Part shown: piece by piece, positions 47,301-57,108 of the stretch
How positions within the stretch are numbered: the first letter of the stretch is position 1
How the letters are laid out: the number at the start of each line of letters is the position of its first letter
Source of the DNA: Pieris napi
Taxonomy: Eukaryota > Arthropoda > Insecta > Lepidoptera > Pieridae
NCBI RefSeq assembly: GCF_905475465.1
Contig: NC_062235.1
Location: 2,490,001-2,554,000 of the forward strand
Reading direction: 5' to 3'
DNA length: 64,000 nucleotides
The notes under the pieces: generated by a model
Database searches by the model: none
The model's input: only the letters and a program-made list of their open reading frames with translations
What the model was told of the DNA's origin: nothing
Translations under genes and position numbers: made by a program

Positions 47301-50300
47301 GAGCATCAGTTGTGAACCCGTCAGACCTCAAGTTCCTTTATGAGAGTCATGAGCAGTTCACAGCTCTACCCACATTCTTCATCCTAGCAGGGATGTGCAT
47401 GGAATCACCCGTCGTGGGCAATGCCATGCCTAAAGGGAAATATGCTGACTTTACTAATGTAAGTTTTTTTAATGAGTTCTATTCGTCCGGTTTTTATATA
47501 AAAACGTAAGCACTATAGGGGGGCAAGGGGGGTCTTAGATTTTTTTATTTTGGTTGATGATTTCGGGGGGGGGGGGGGGGGGCTGGATATAGATGGTGAT
47601 TACGTCAGCAGTAGCTTAGAATTACCGTGCGCTATTCATTTGTCTAAATTTTTTCGTTCAATTTATTGTATTGCTTTGATACGATTGATGATTTGTCATT
47701 TGACGTGTTATAAGCAAAGCAAGTTATTGTTTGTGTTACTGTTAATCGACTGAAAAGTTGAAGTCAATTAGACAAATGCAAGTTATACCAAAAAATTTTC
47801 GAAGTTAAAAAAATCTCATACACTCTCATACTTCTATACATTTTGTACTTTTGTAAGAGCTTTGCTTTTTCTGACAAGGGAGAAGGGAAAATAAGGAATT
47901 GTAGTAAATCTGCTTACGTAATATTTGAACGGCCCTTTAATTTCTGTGTAAGGATACAAAATAAACAACCAAGATATCAGCGGACGATGTGATAACAATA
48001 ATAGATTATATTTATCTATTTTGATAAAAAACTTAATCACGAAAAATATAAATATGATAACAAATATGTTATTTTATTCTTAAATATTTTTATTGATACG
48101 TAAATTATTTTGTTTGTCGTAGTAAAAAAACTATTTTACACATATTAAATAATTGTGTTTATAAAAAGTAGTTTTTATATTTTTCGAAAATCTAATTTGA
48201 AAATTTTTAAAATTTCCCAAGCTTCTAAATTGTTAAAAGAAATTGTCTCGCGTAGATACTTCACGGCGAGCAGTACGTGGAGTTTTTTGGTGATTTCCCG
48301 GGGACAGAGGGAAACTTCACCACCAGGAACTATGTGGTCGACGTTTTGGATAAGGGCTCCAGTGCCATAGCTCTTGTTAACAGTAAGTATTTTCACATCA
48401 AGTCAAAATACATTCAAATAAATTTTCTTTTCAGGTTTTGAAAGTTATACAAGACTATACCTGTAATAATTCATTTGTTGCTTTAAAAAAAATTTATAGT
48501 CTCACTCTTGTCATTTCTTTAAGAAAATTAAAAAATTAAATTAAAGCATTATTCTCCTAAGAAAACAATGCTTTTAAACAATTTTTTAATTATTAAAGTA
48601 GGTACAATGTGTCCCGACCAAGGAGGTTTCAATTCAATTGAAGTAGACATTATCTGTGGTGAGCGTGCTGCGCGCGCAACGCGCTGGTTCCGAGCCAATA
48701 GACCAATAACAGACTTTTTCCATTTTGGCGCTATTTCGTACATACGAATTTGAGTAATATTTTGTTGGATAAAACTTTAGTAGCAAAAATGTCAAGCAAC
48801 ACCGACGATACTTAAATACATTTTTAAATGAAGAGATTAAATAAAGTAGTGTATGCAACTGCATATAATTAGGTATTAAAACACTCGTGTAATCTTATTT
48901 TGAACTAAAACTACACACATGTTTTAATACCCTCTATTATATGACAGTTGCATAAACTACTATTATAAAATATATTGAAATAGGCGTTAAGGGGCGTAAC
49001 ACATAACTTACCCTAAGTTAGTGAGTGAGTTACGAGTGTTGTTTCTGAATCTGAGGGTTATAGTGGAGACTTAGGCCTTAATATGGCTCCCGTAAGATTT
49101 GAGATAATGTTTTAATATTTATCAGGCGAAGTGTACCAAGACAAAGAGCTAGTGGTCCGCACCCAGCAGCACGTTTTCGTTGTCGGTCAGGGAGGGTTCA
49201 ACGGACCACGAAGCAGTGATAAGGCGGTGGGAGTAGTCCCACCTCCGAAGAGGTCACCTGATGCTGTATTGGAACAGCGCACTGCTGAGGATCAAGCTGC
49301 ATTATATAGGTAAACATTAAAGATTATATATAAAACTAGCAGACTCGGCCAAGCGTTGCTGTGGCTAGGTTTTTTGTTATATTACATAGTAGTAAACTAT
49401 TCATGGGAAACGCTAGGAAAACACCAGTCATGAGGACTACCATGCTTTTTTACACAGATGCCATTAAATTGTAGCTTATGTGAAACGTTGGTACTTTCAA
49501 ACACAGCGCCATCTGTTAGAATTGTGAATATCAAATAATGAACAAATAATTTGCAATAAAATAATATTGCGGGTATAAATTAAGATGTAAGCTATCCTAT
49601 CTTTTAAGTTAGATCAAACTGTACACGGTGTGCAAATTTGGTTGATATCAGTTCGGTAGTTTAGGAGTCCATAGCGGACAAACAACGTGACACGTAATTT
49701 ATAAATATTAAGAAGCTTAATACTGTGAGCAGTGTTAGTGGTTAAGCGTAGGTGTCCCGGCCCTATCATACATACGAAGCATGGCAAATAATATTTGGTC
49801 TCAATTGCAATAGCCTTAAGCCCAAGCCCGTATTGTATAACGTCAATCAAACATAAATCCAGAGCTGTCAAACCTTTTTCCTGTATAAAGTTTGACATAT
49901 TTGACAGCACTCAGGAAAAGAATGTGACTTGAGATATGAATTAGAATATGTACCTAAAACTCAAAAAGCATTTATTTTATTAATTCTCTAAATATTCAAT
50001 CCTGTAACATATATTTACGTAAATATATTCTAATGCGATAGATATTTAAAATTTAAAGGTTATCCGGAGACTTGAACCCACTTCATATTGACCCCAATGT
50101 GGCTTCAGCAAGTGGTCACCCCAAACCCATCTTGCACGGATTGGCCTCTCTCGGCTTCTCAGTCAGACATGTTATTGCCAAGTAAGTTCTTAACCATTTG
50201 TAAAGATATGTAACAATGATTTTTAATTTTACATTTTATAAATTAATTTAGCTATTATTAGTTTTAATTACTCTAACAGTCAGGCTGGTATAAGTTCTAA

Positions 50301-51758
50301 ATTTAATATAATTACTAGAAAAAACAATTTTAAAATCATTTAAAAAAGTACTGTAACATAAGTTTAAATTCCAATCAGTACAAAATGCATTCGGCATAAT
50401 CTGTTTTCAATTATTAACCCAAGCTCCAATCCAAGATTGGCAATATTTAATTCTGCAAACTATTAATTTAATTATTCCCATCACTATTGTGATGATACCA
50501 CCTCATATAAGATTTTGACTCTAGACTTTAATCATTATAAAATATTCCTAAGATATGCAGGCAGTGAATCCAAGAATGTGAAGGCCATAAAAGCTCGGTT
50601 TGCGAAGCCAGTACTTCCAGGACAAACCCTGGTCACCGAGATGTGGTTGGAAGGTACTCGCGTACACTTCCAGACTAAGGTTAAGGAGACTGGAAACATA
50701 GTTATAGCTGGTAAGTTATAGAAAGTGAATGTTACTCTAAATGTAAGGACTAGTGGCTCTCCTACAAATTTAACAATATTAAAAATATTAGTAGAAAAAC
50801 ATCTTAGCATACTTAAACAGACGTAGTTCGTTAGAAGTTCACATTTCAAGGATCGTCATGCTAACTTAAATGTCATTGCTTGTGGCGGCGTCCATGCGGC
50901 TCCCAAAAATATGGCGAGGGGGCTGATGGCTGGCCATGCGTCATGCTCGTGAACGGGTGTTACTTGTGGTGACTGGTCGTACTTGAATTCGTGTATGTGG
51001 TGATGTTGCTTATTTCGACTATGTGTTTGCTTGTTGTTCCCACGAGAATGTAAGTGCGTGCTCCTATTTCACCATGCCTCCTGCTGATAGACAAATCTTT
51101 GTTTTTTTTTTTAGTTTATGTTATTATTATTAATTACTTGATATGTCATGTAGAACATGGTGTAATGGTTGCAGCTCCTTACAAATGTTGTGTAAAAAAA
51201 AAATGGCGATTAAAAAGAGTGGCGGAGAGTTTATTGCCAGTTCTTCTCTTCCGTTCTACGCCCTTGATTTGAGAACTGGCAGTAAATGTAAAAGTAGTGT
51301 TCATTATGTTACCTACATGATTAAATGTTTTTTTTTACACGTAAGGTTGAAAATATTTTGTAGAGAAAAAGATTTATTGAAAAAGCAAACTATAGCTATG
51401 AAATGAGTGATTTTATAGGACTTTTCGAAAAGTGAATGTTTGATAACACCTACAGTTGACTACTTTAGCTTTAGTAACAAAACTTAGTAGATAATGTCGG
51501 TGGCAAAATTGACGACTTTGACGACTCATTGGTCTAGTGGTTAGTACCCCTGACTGCGAATCCATGGGTCCCGGGTTCGATCCCCGGCTGAGGCGAACAT
51601 CGATGTGATGAGCAATTGGTGTTGTTCTTAGGTCTTGGGTGTTTAAATATGTATTTATATGTATATCTATCTATAATACGTATGTATATCCGTTGCCTAG
51701 TACCCATAACACAAGCTTCACCAGCTTAGCATGGGACTAGGTCAATTGGTGTGAATTG

Positions 51759-51811
<53 letters not shown>

Positions 51812-53039
51812 ATTGTTTCTTATAGTCTAATTTTATAGTTAACTAAACTAAAACACCACATAACATTTGGCCATTACTTGCCATAGTAGCCGTCTATAGA
51901 AATATATAATATTTTAATTTTCCTCTTATACAGGTGCATATGTGGACTTGAAGACTGTTGTCAAAGATGGAGCAAGCCCAGCTCCAGTGCAACAATCAAC
52001 GTCGTCTGTAGACTTGAAGAGTGACTCATTATTTGCCAAAATCCAGCAAGGGATCAAGGAGAATTCCGACAAAGCCAAGAGTATTGCTGCTGTATACTTG
52101 TACAATATTACAAGTAATGGCAAAATTGTTAAACAATGGAGTGAGTATTGAAGCAGGATATGCTAATAATAAAAGTTGATATTCATTATGAACACTTATC
52201 ATATGTTAATTTGTTTATATGGAAGAGTATAAGTCAAGCATGTTTTTACTTAAAGGTTTTCAAATCTAACTTGAGTGCCATGTAATATTTAAGTATAATG
52301 CTTTTGTTTAATTTGCTTGCTTTAAATAGTTAAACCCTATTTCCATGTCTACAATAACTAAAAAATGGTTAAGTTCATTTAAACAAAGTTTAATTTGTCT
52401 CTTATCTTAATATATATAAATTACGTGTCACATTGTTGGTCCGCTATGGACTCCTTAACTACCGAACCGATATCAATCATATTTGCACACCGTGTGTAGT
52501 TTGATCCAACTTAAAAGATAGGATAGCTTACATCTCAATTTATACCTGCAAAATTATTTTGTTGCGAAATATTTGTTTATTATTTGATAGTCACAATTCT
52601 AACAGATGGCGCTGTGTTGAAAGTACCAATGTTTTACATAAGCTACAATTTAATGGCATAACCACCAAAAAAGCATAGTCCCCAGGGTCACCATGACTGG
52701 TGTTCTCCTACCGTTTCCCTTGAATAGTTTACTACTATGTAATATAACAAAATCATTAGACACAGCAAAGCTTGACCGAGTCTGCTAGTAATATATAATG
52801 TCCCATAATTATTTATTTCAGCTTTGGACTTAAAATGGGCCATAAGTGTATATCAGGGTGAACCCAAGAATGGTAAAGCAGATACAACATTGACAGTATC
52901 TGATGATGACATGATTGAAATCGCTGCAGGAACATTAAGCCCGCAAGTTGCTTATTTGAAGGGAAAAATTAAGATTTCTGGCAATATTATGCTCGCTCAA
53001 AAACTGGGACCCCTACTTAAGTCTGGTGCTAAACTGTAA
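41330..53039 (+). CDS. HSD17B4: Peroxisomal multifunctional enzyme type 2 (17-beta-HSD4 type), 14 exons, 723 aa
   Basis: Exons: 41330-41519, 42048-42193, 43177-43328, 43446-43617, 44821-44927, 45560-45689, 46243-46339, 47298-47458, 48256-48382, 49126-49309, 50059-50181, 50553-50710, 51934-52140, 52822-53039; coding sum 2172 nt. It catalyses the hydration and dehydrogenation steps of peroxisomal beta-oxidation. Domain 1 is a short-chain dehydrogenase: TGAGGGLG (14-21), INNAG, TSSNAG and YSAAK with Tyr162/Lys166. Domain 2 is hydratase 2, with SGDLNPLHIDP carrying the catalytic Asp493/His498. Domain 3 is SCP2-like. The protein ends in AKL, a type 1 peroxisomal targeting signal variant. Length is close to human HSD17B4 (736 aa). 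Introns hold many repeats but no exon is disrupted. Confidence 0.95.
42816..43127 (-). pseudogene. Non-LTR retrotransposon remnant in intron 2 of the MFE-2 gene
   Basis: The minus strand encodes LKWRWTGHLLRG, GRTCARWADDFKKATG, then RKHWKQLEEAFVPQ: the C-terminal tail of a LINE ORF2. The pattern is the same as 9541-9720 but the sequence is clearly different. The reading frame spans about 100 codons with a frame change near its start. The RT core is missing. Confidence 0.65.
45770..45835 (+). repeat. 3' fragment of the 'TTACTGCCAGTTCT' repeat
   Basis: GTGTACTTGGTTACCCACTT and AATAAAGATATTTTGAGTTT match the end of 8307-8480. It lies in intron 6 of the MFE-2 gene. Confidence 0.4.
46388..46610 (+). 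repeat. RTE-like LINE tail, 'ACTAGTGGACCC' family, copy in intron 7 of the MFE-2 gene
   Basis: The same ~223-bp unit as 23308-23528 and 35628-35850, with shared ends ACTAGTGGACCCC and TATATATAAAGAT. Similarity among the three copies is high. Confidence 0.65.
46838..47118. mobile_element. Full-length G-rich MITE with TAA target duplication
   Basis: The inverted ends GGGAACGTTCAAGTATTACG and CGTAATACTTGAACGCTCCC are flanked on both sides by TAA, consistent with PIF/Harbinger-type 3-bp duplications. Inside are runs of 10 and 13 G and the block ACGAAACGTTTTACTATACT shared with 28545-28752 and, reversed, 21046-21329. No ORF. It lies in intron 7 of the MFE-2 gene. Confidence 0.7.
47512..47936. mobile_element. 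G-rich MITE-like copy with a long G homopolymer
   Basis: It contains a run of about 17 G near 47566 and ends GTAATATTTGAACGGCCCTT; GAGCTTTGC and GACAAGGGAGAAGGG blocks relate it to 19693-19921. The left boundary is degenerate. It lies in intron 8 of the MFE-2 gene. Confidence 0.5.
48522..48858 (+). repeat. Second copy of the short-ORF repeat unit, internally deleted
   Basis: It matches 11861-12146 from AAATTAAAAAATTAAATTAA through the hairpin, TGTCCCGACCAAGGAGGTTT and TTTCGTACATACGAATTTGA, up to an ATG with MSSNTDDT. It then loses most of the ORF and rejoins at GAGATTAAATAAAGTAGTG. It keeps about 70 bp (GC-rich, 48660-48730) missing from the other copy. It lies in intron 9 of the MFE-2 gene. 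Confidence 0.6.
48852..48954. repeat. Imperfect hairpin with ~40-bp arms
   Basis: The left arm TATGCAACTGCATATAATTA and the following GGTATTAAAACACTCGTGT pair with ACACACATGTTTTAATACCC and TATATGACAGTTGCATA on the right. It abuts the end of the 48522-48858 unit. It may be a small fold-back MITE. Confidence 0.6.
49334..49711 (+). repeat. 'CAGACTCGGCCAAGCGTTGC' family repeat, copy 2
   Basis: About 378 bp closely matching 10078-10460, from ACTAGCAGACTCGGCC to CACGTAATTTATAAATATTA. It lies in intron 10 of the MFE-2 gene. Confidence 0.65.
51204..51330 (+). repeat. 'TTACTGCCAGTTCT' family repeat in intron 12 of the MFE-2 gene
   Basis: GGCGATTAAAAAGAGTGGCG followed by TATTGCCAGTTCTTCTCTTC and GAGAACTGGCAGTAAATG; the same unit as 8307-8480. 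Confidence 0.6.
51526..51809 (+). mobile_element. tRNA-derived SINE with a 46-base poly(A) tail
   Basis: The head is strongly tRNA-like: TTGGTCTAGTGGTTAGTACC (A box) and CCCGGGTTCGATCCCCGGCT (B box), the internal pol III promoter. The body contains GTTGCCTAGTACCCATAACA and CAGCTTAGCATGGGACTAGG. It ends in an uninterrupted run of 46 A (51764-51809). Such a long pure tail suggests recent insertion. A target duplication is not obvious to me. It lies in intron 12 of the MFE-2 gene. Confidence 0.85.
52407..52789 (-). repeat. 'CAGACTCGGCCAAGCGTTGC' family repeat, minus copy
   Basis: The reverse complement of the unit at 49334-49711, from TATATATAAATTACGTGTCA to CTTGACCGAGTCTGCTAGT. It lies in intron 13 of the MFE-2 gene, in the opposite direction to the copy in intron 10. 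Confidence 0.65.
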
Positions 53040-53134
53040 ATGAATTTAATTTTATATGAAGGCAATATGTTATTTATAAGGAAATGTTATTTAAATAATG
53101 TTATGTTTACAATCATTCCAATTTAAGGTGAGGG

Positions 53135-53140
53135 AATAAA
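53135..53140 (+). promoter_or_regulatory. Polyadenylation signal of the MFE-2 gene
   Basis: AATAAA 96 bp after the stop codon and only 13 bp before the last codon of the convergent RMI2 gene, so the two 3' ends probably overlap. Confidence 0.65.
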
Positions 53141-53152
53141 ATTTTATGCTTT

Positions 53153-53790
53153 TTAAATAATGGGTTTTATTTTTCCATGTATTAGCAGTTCTGCTTCTCT
53201 AACTTCATCATACCAAGCTGCTTTCATATGTGGCTGAGAACTCAGGTCAATAAATTTTGTTGCTTCAATTTCTGGTAGTCCTTTAGTTTTTACTGCTATG
53301 CCTATTATGCAACAGTAAACACCTATAAAAGACAGACTTAGCAAATATCATATAATATGCTGAATGGTTTTAAAATAAATGGTTGTATAATTAAGAAATA
53401 TAATTTTAAATGGATGATTATTATATACAATGACAAAAATAAATACAAGAGATAATTAGTAATTAATAATGATAGGTATAGGAAAAAAGGAACCAATACC
53501 AGATTTCTTGTCTATAAATAAAGAATACATTAAGAAATGTTACGAATGGCACTATAGATTAAGCATTCATAATATTTTTGTTGATTACCTTTTTTTAATA
53601 AACTTTTATCAATTACACCATCAGCAGTTCCACATTTCACAATTTTAGCTCGCCCAGAAGAATCAGAAATTATCAATATTATAATATCATTCCCAACCGC
53701 TTGTTCAATAGTTCCTTGAACCCATACCTCTAAAGGTGTAGGCTTGTTTATAAGATCTTTAATTAAAAACTTAGTGGGGTTCATAGCCAT
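53153..53790 (-). CDS. RMI2: RecQ-mediated genome instability protein 2 (RMI2), two exons, 123 aa
   Basis: Exons in coding order: 53790-53589 and 53322-53153; coding sum 372 nt. RMI2 is an OB-fold protein that binds RMI1 in the BLM-TOP3A dissolvasome, which resolves recombination intermediates in the nucleus. The N-terminal half has the OB-fold pattern VWVQGTIEQAV and SDSSGRAKIVKCG. The second exon has CCIIGIAVKT, then ATKFIDLSSQPHMKAAWYDE and VREAELLI, matching the family's 'KMTDLSDNP....W..EVEDLH' C-terminus. It is slightly shorter than human RMI2 (147 aa). An in-frame second Met lies two codons after the first. The gene is tail-to-tail with MFE-2. Confidence 0.8.
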
Positions 53791-55428
53791 ATTTTATAAC
53801 AAAACTTTACTTTTTCGAGATAAAATACTTTAGAGATTTTAAAATTCATTCACGCTCTCACTATAATCGTATTACGTAGACTGTATGTGAGTAGTTTCAA
53901 AAAATAGTATTTTTTAAATTTTATCGTTGATTATTTGTGTTTAAAAAATATAACCACTGATTGAGATATTATACCAACTGCTAAATAATATTTTCGAATC
54001 TCAGACAAATTACACAATATGACTTTTACTAATACTATTGTATTTTATATTGCTAATGTATTGTTTTTGTTTTTAGAATTGTGAATTTTGATGGTTAAAT
54101 TTCGAAACTTTGTCGCAGTTTTTTAAGTTATATCCATGACCTGGATACAAGCTCTTTGGTCGAAATCTTCTAAATGACAAATATTTCGGGTTATATTTTA
54201 GGGTTGCCAGTCACATCAAAATATATACTGGCATTCCTCCAAAATTATAAAATCTAATAAAAGTCCTCCAATAAATTACTGATTTATCTAAATAAAAATG
54301 TGTTCAGTACTTCATCTTTAAAATTAATAATTGTTTTAAGCGTATCTGAAAAGCTAAAGCAAGAATATTACAAGATGGAAATAAAAAGTATGCTGTATGA
54401 GTCGTTCACACTCCAAGATGGTTCCATTTGGACAGTTTTGATCTGTGTGCAATTTCTCAAAAAAATTACCAATTTTATATTGTAAAAAAGGACTACCTCC
54501 AGAAAAGTCTTGAACAAAAATATTATTGGTACGACAAATATTACGACTACTGTTTAGCGCACAAAATACATTGAAATAAAGAAAGAACTAGAACTAATAA
54601 CTTACGATTCTGCTCGGAGTAGATGGATTAATAGGTACTTATCCGGGTTACTAAGATGGCTTCGCTGATGATGCATTATTGATTTTTAAGTCTTAATCCA
54701 AATCTTCCGATTACCAGGGTGATATGAATTTATCATATTTCCTCAAATTGATGAAGAGAAATCTTTTGTGGTAATGGATAACTCTATTTACTACTGCACT
54801 GAATAAAGCTCTAACTATGAGCAACTTAAAATCTGACATGCAGTAGTGGTTACGTGAAAAAGGGTTAATTTTGAAGGAAATTGGGCTAAAGCAATGCTGT
54901 ACGACCGTAGATGACCTCATAAATTGTGGTGATGGTAAAACGCGTTGTTGGGAAAAATGCTTCTCAAGACTCAAAAGAAATTGTAAAATTGACAGAAGAT
55001 ACATTTGCAACCAAATGATTGACGAATACAATGTCAGCGATAGTCTTATAGATGAAGAAATTGACCGATTTATAATTATTAGATTATTTCTACAATAAAT
55101 GACAGCGGAACTGAGTCAAATCACGATACTAACTGGCTCCATTCATTTAGTCATTGCAGTACAATATATGGAAGAATTCCAATTGATCAAAATTATGCAA
55201 TTAATACTTATCTAAATATTTCAACTTATGTACCTATTTATTTCTTAAATTCCGTCCACTATTTTATAAGTTCGAGACTCATACTTACATTTGCAGAATA
55301 ATGGGGTGTTAAATTTATGCGTGTTGGCAACATTACGACGCGCGATCACCGCGTTGCGTCGAGGTGACTTTTTTCTTGAAACGGAATTTACACCAAAATA
55401 TTTTTGTTTTGAGGACGTATAATATATA
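53791..55428. other. Intergenic region upstream of RMI2
   Basis: It contains the RMI2 promoter and a degenerate transposase-like fragment (54640-55098). The remaining sequence is AT-rich and I see no gene. Confidence 0.45.
54640..55098 (+). pseudogene. Degenerate DDE-transposase-like fragment
   Basis: Stitching frames by eye gives VMDN (near 54770), SDMQ-WLREKGL, and further helical, charged sequence with an ORF at 54871-55098 (KQCCTTVDDLINCGDGK). 'VMDN...WL..KGI' is the usual second-Asp region of IS630/Tc1-like transposases of the DD37E sort. Several stops and frame changes interrupt it. The call is tentative. Confidence 0.3.
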
Positions 55429-55762
55429 TGGGCGGATGCCCTTCATTATTAGAATCAGCCATATCTTAATAATTTTAATGTTGGTCACCAAACTCAAAAT
55501 CTATTTACTATTAATTAGGAAATCTCTTAAACAAGCACTTTCAATTAGTTTTGTAACAAAAAGACACCAGATTATTTAGAACAAAAGCGATTCGTCGCAG
55601 ACGTGGTGCGCTCGCCGTTGACGTTCGAAAAACTCCAAACGATTCAACATGGCCGCGCTGACCATCGATAGTCGATACGACGCTCCGCCAGACTTGACAA
55701 CCGTCAAATCTCGTTCCAATATTTGCAGTATTTCTTAACATGGCGCTAGGAATGCGCCGTCA
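55429..55762 (-). repeat. 3' LTR of the gypsy-like element (334 bp)
   Basis: Matches 60009-60335 apart from an extra 7 bp in the ATCGATAGTCGATACG region and few if any substitutions. TATA (55425-55428) is the left target duplication. No polypurine tract is evident just inside this LTR. Confidence 0.85.
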
Positions 55763-55964
55763 CGGCCGGACTGACTTTCGACCGTCCTCGGGCGCATCAG
55801 ATTGCAGTCCTGTAACAGTGACACAATCAATCGGACAGGTGTCAGTAAATCTACCCGCTCGCCCAACCTGACAAGCTATGACTACTAGACGTAATGCTAC
55901 TGTCATACAACTATGACTATCAGAATAAAAAAAAGCGTGTGTCCTTTCGACCACTCATGGACCG

Positions 55965-56545
55965 GACGGCACCTTTTTCTAATCACTTAACAAACATTAC
56001 ACTCTTTATCTAACAAACATACTCACAGTATCAATTTGGACCGGACGAGTGTGTCCTTTCGACCAGCCACTCGTGCATGGACCGGACGACACTGTCCCTT
56101 CGACCAATTAACACCTAAGATTGGACCGGACGGGTGTGTCCTTTCGACCAGCCACTCGTGCATGGACCGGACGACACTGTCCCTTCGACCAATTAACACT
56201 TAAGATTGGACCGGACGGGTGTGTCCTTTCGACCAGCCACACGTGCATGGACCGGACGACACTGTCCCTTCGACCAATGAACACTTAAGATTGGACCGGA
56301 TGAATGTGTCCCTTCGACCAGCCGCTATCAGCTGCGTGGCCCGGACGACATTATCCTTTCGACCAATGAACACTTACGGTTGGACCGGATGAATGTGTCC
56401 CTTCGACCAGCCGCTATCAGCTGCGTGGCCCGGACGACATTATCCTTTCGACCAACGAACACTTAAGGTTGGACCGGATGAATGTGTCCCTACGACCAGC
56501 CGCTATCAGCTGCATGGCCCGGACGACATTATCCTTTCGACCACC
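55965..56545. repeat. Minisatellite, 85- to 89-bp units made of two half-repeats
   Basis: Unit starts occur at 56120, 56205, 56290, 56379 and 56468 (spacings 85, 85, 89, 89), with partial units before and after. Each unit has two copies of a ~43-bp half carrying TGGACCGGACG and TGTCCTTTCGACCA or TGTCCCTTCGACCA. GGAC...GTCC within each half can pair as a small stem. The later units share GCCGCTATCAGCTGCGTGGC in place of GCCACTCGTGCAT. The array ends at a (CA)n stretch (about 56548-56563). It lies inside the gypsy-like element, between integrase and the 3' LTR. Confidence 0.9.
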
Positions 56546-56788
56546 TTCACACACACACACACACCACGTTATTCAATGACTCATCTCACTAATCGTGCCA
56601 ACATAGTTAAGTAAACTTCAGCGCTTACAGATTACACATACCTATAAGTTACGGACTGTCTTGCTCTGAATGAAGAGATTGTGAATTCGGACCTCATGCT
56701 CAAAGATTTCGCGATCTGAAATGTTACTTAGGGTATCAGACTCCGCTGTAAGCGTGTCTGATCCTGCGGACAGTATCGGAGCCTGCAG

Positions 56789-57058
56789 TCAATATATATC
56801 ACAAACATTCGGTCTGTCGAGGTGACTATTATCGAGTTCAACATCGTTCGGCGCCGTCATGGCCTCTTCTTCAGTCATCAAACTAGTAGATATTTCAACT
56901 AACCCGTCATGACCCCGAGGTACTGGACGCAAGTTCTCGTGCGCGTATTTGAAAGTACGATGTGAACCGGTTATGTTTTTTAACTCGTAACGGTCATTAT
57001 CTAATACTGCGATTATTACATAAGGACCCCTAAACTTCCTATCAAACTTGGTTTGGTT
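56789..57058 (-). pseudogene. Integrase C-terminal segment of the gypsy-like element, out of frame
   Basis: On the minus strand FDRKFRGPYVIIAVLDNDRY and FKYAHENLRPVP are the typical end of Ty3/gypsy integrases (GPY/F module). It is in a different frame from the upstream 490-aa ORF, whose stop is at 57109, so a frameshift separates them. It closes with a stop at 56789. Confidence 0.7.
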
Positions 57059-57108
57059 GCGTTCACAACTTTTGACGCATCTTGCCTAGCTGACTCTACG
57101 TCAATTCG

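Noticed and set aside
51526..51600. tRNA gene
   Set aside because: The A and B boxes are present, but the sequence continues into a SINE body with a poly(A) tail and the acceptor stem does not close, so it is a SINE head.
55965..56545. CRISPR-like array
   Set aside because: Repeats are directly tandem with no unique spacers, and the DNA is animal nuclear; it is a minisatellite in a retrotransposon.
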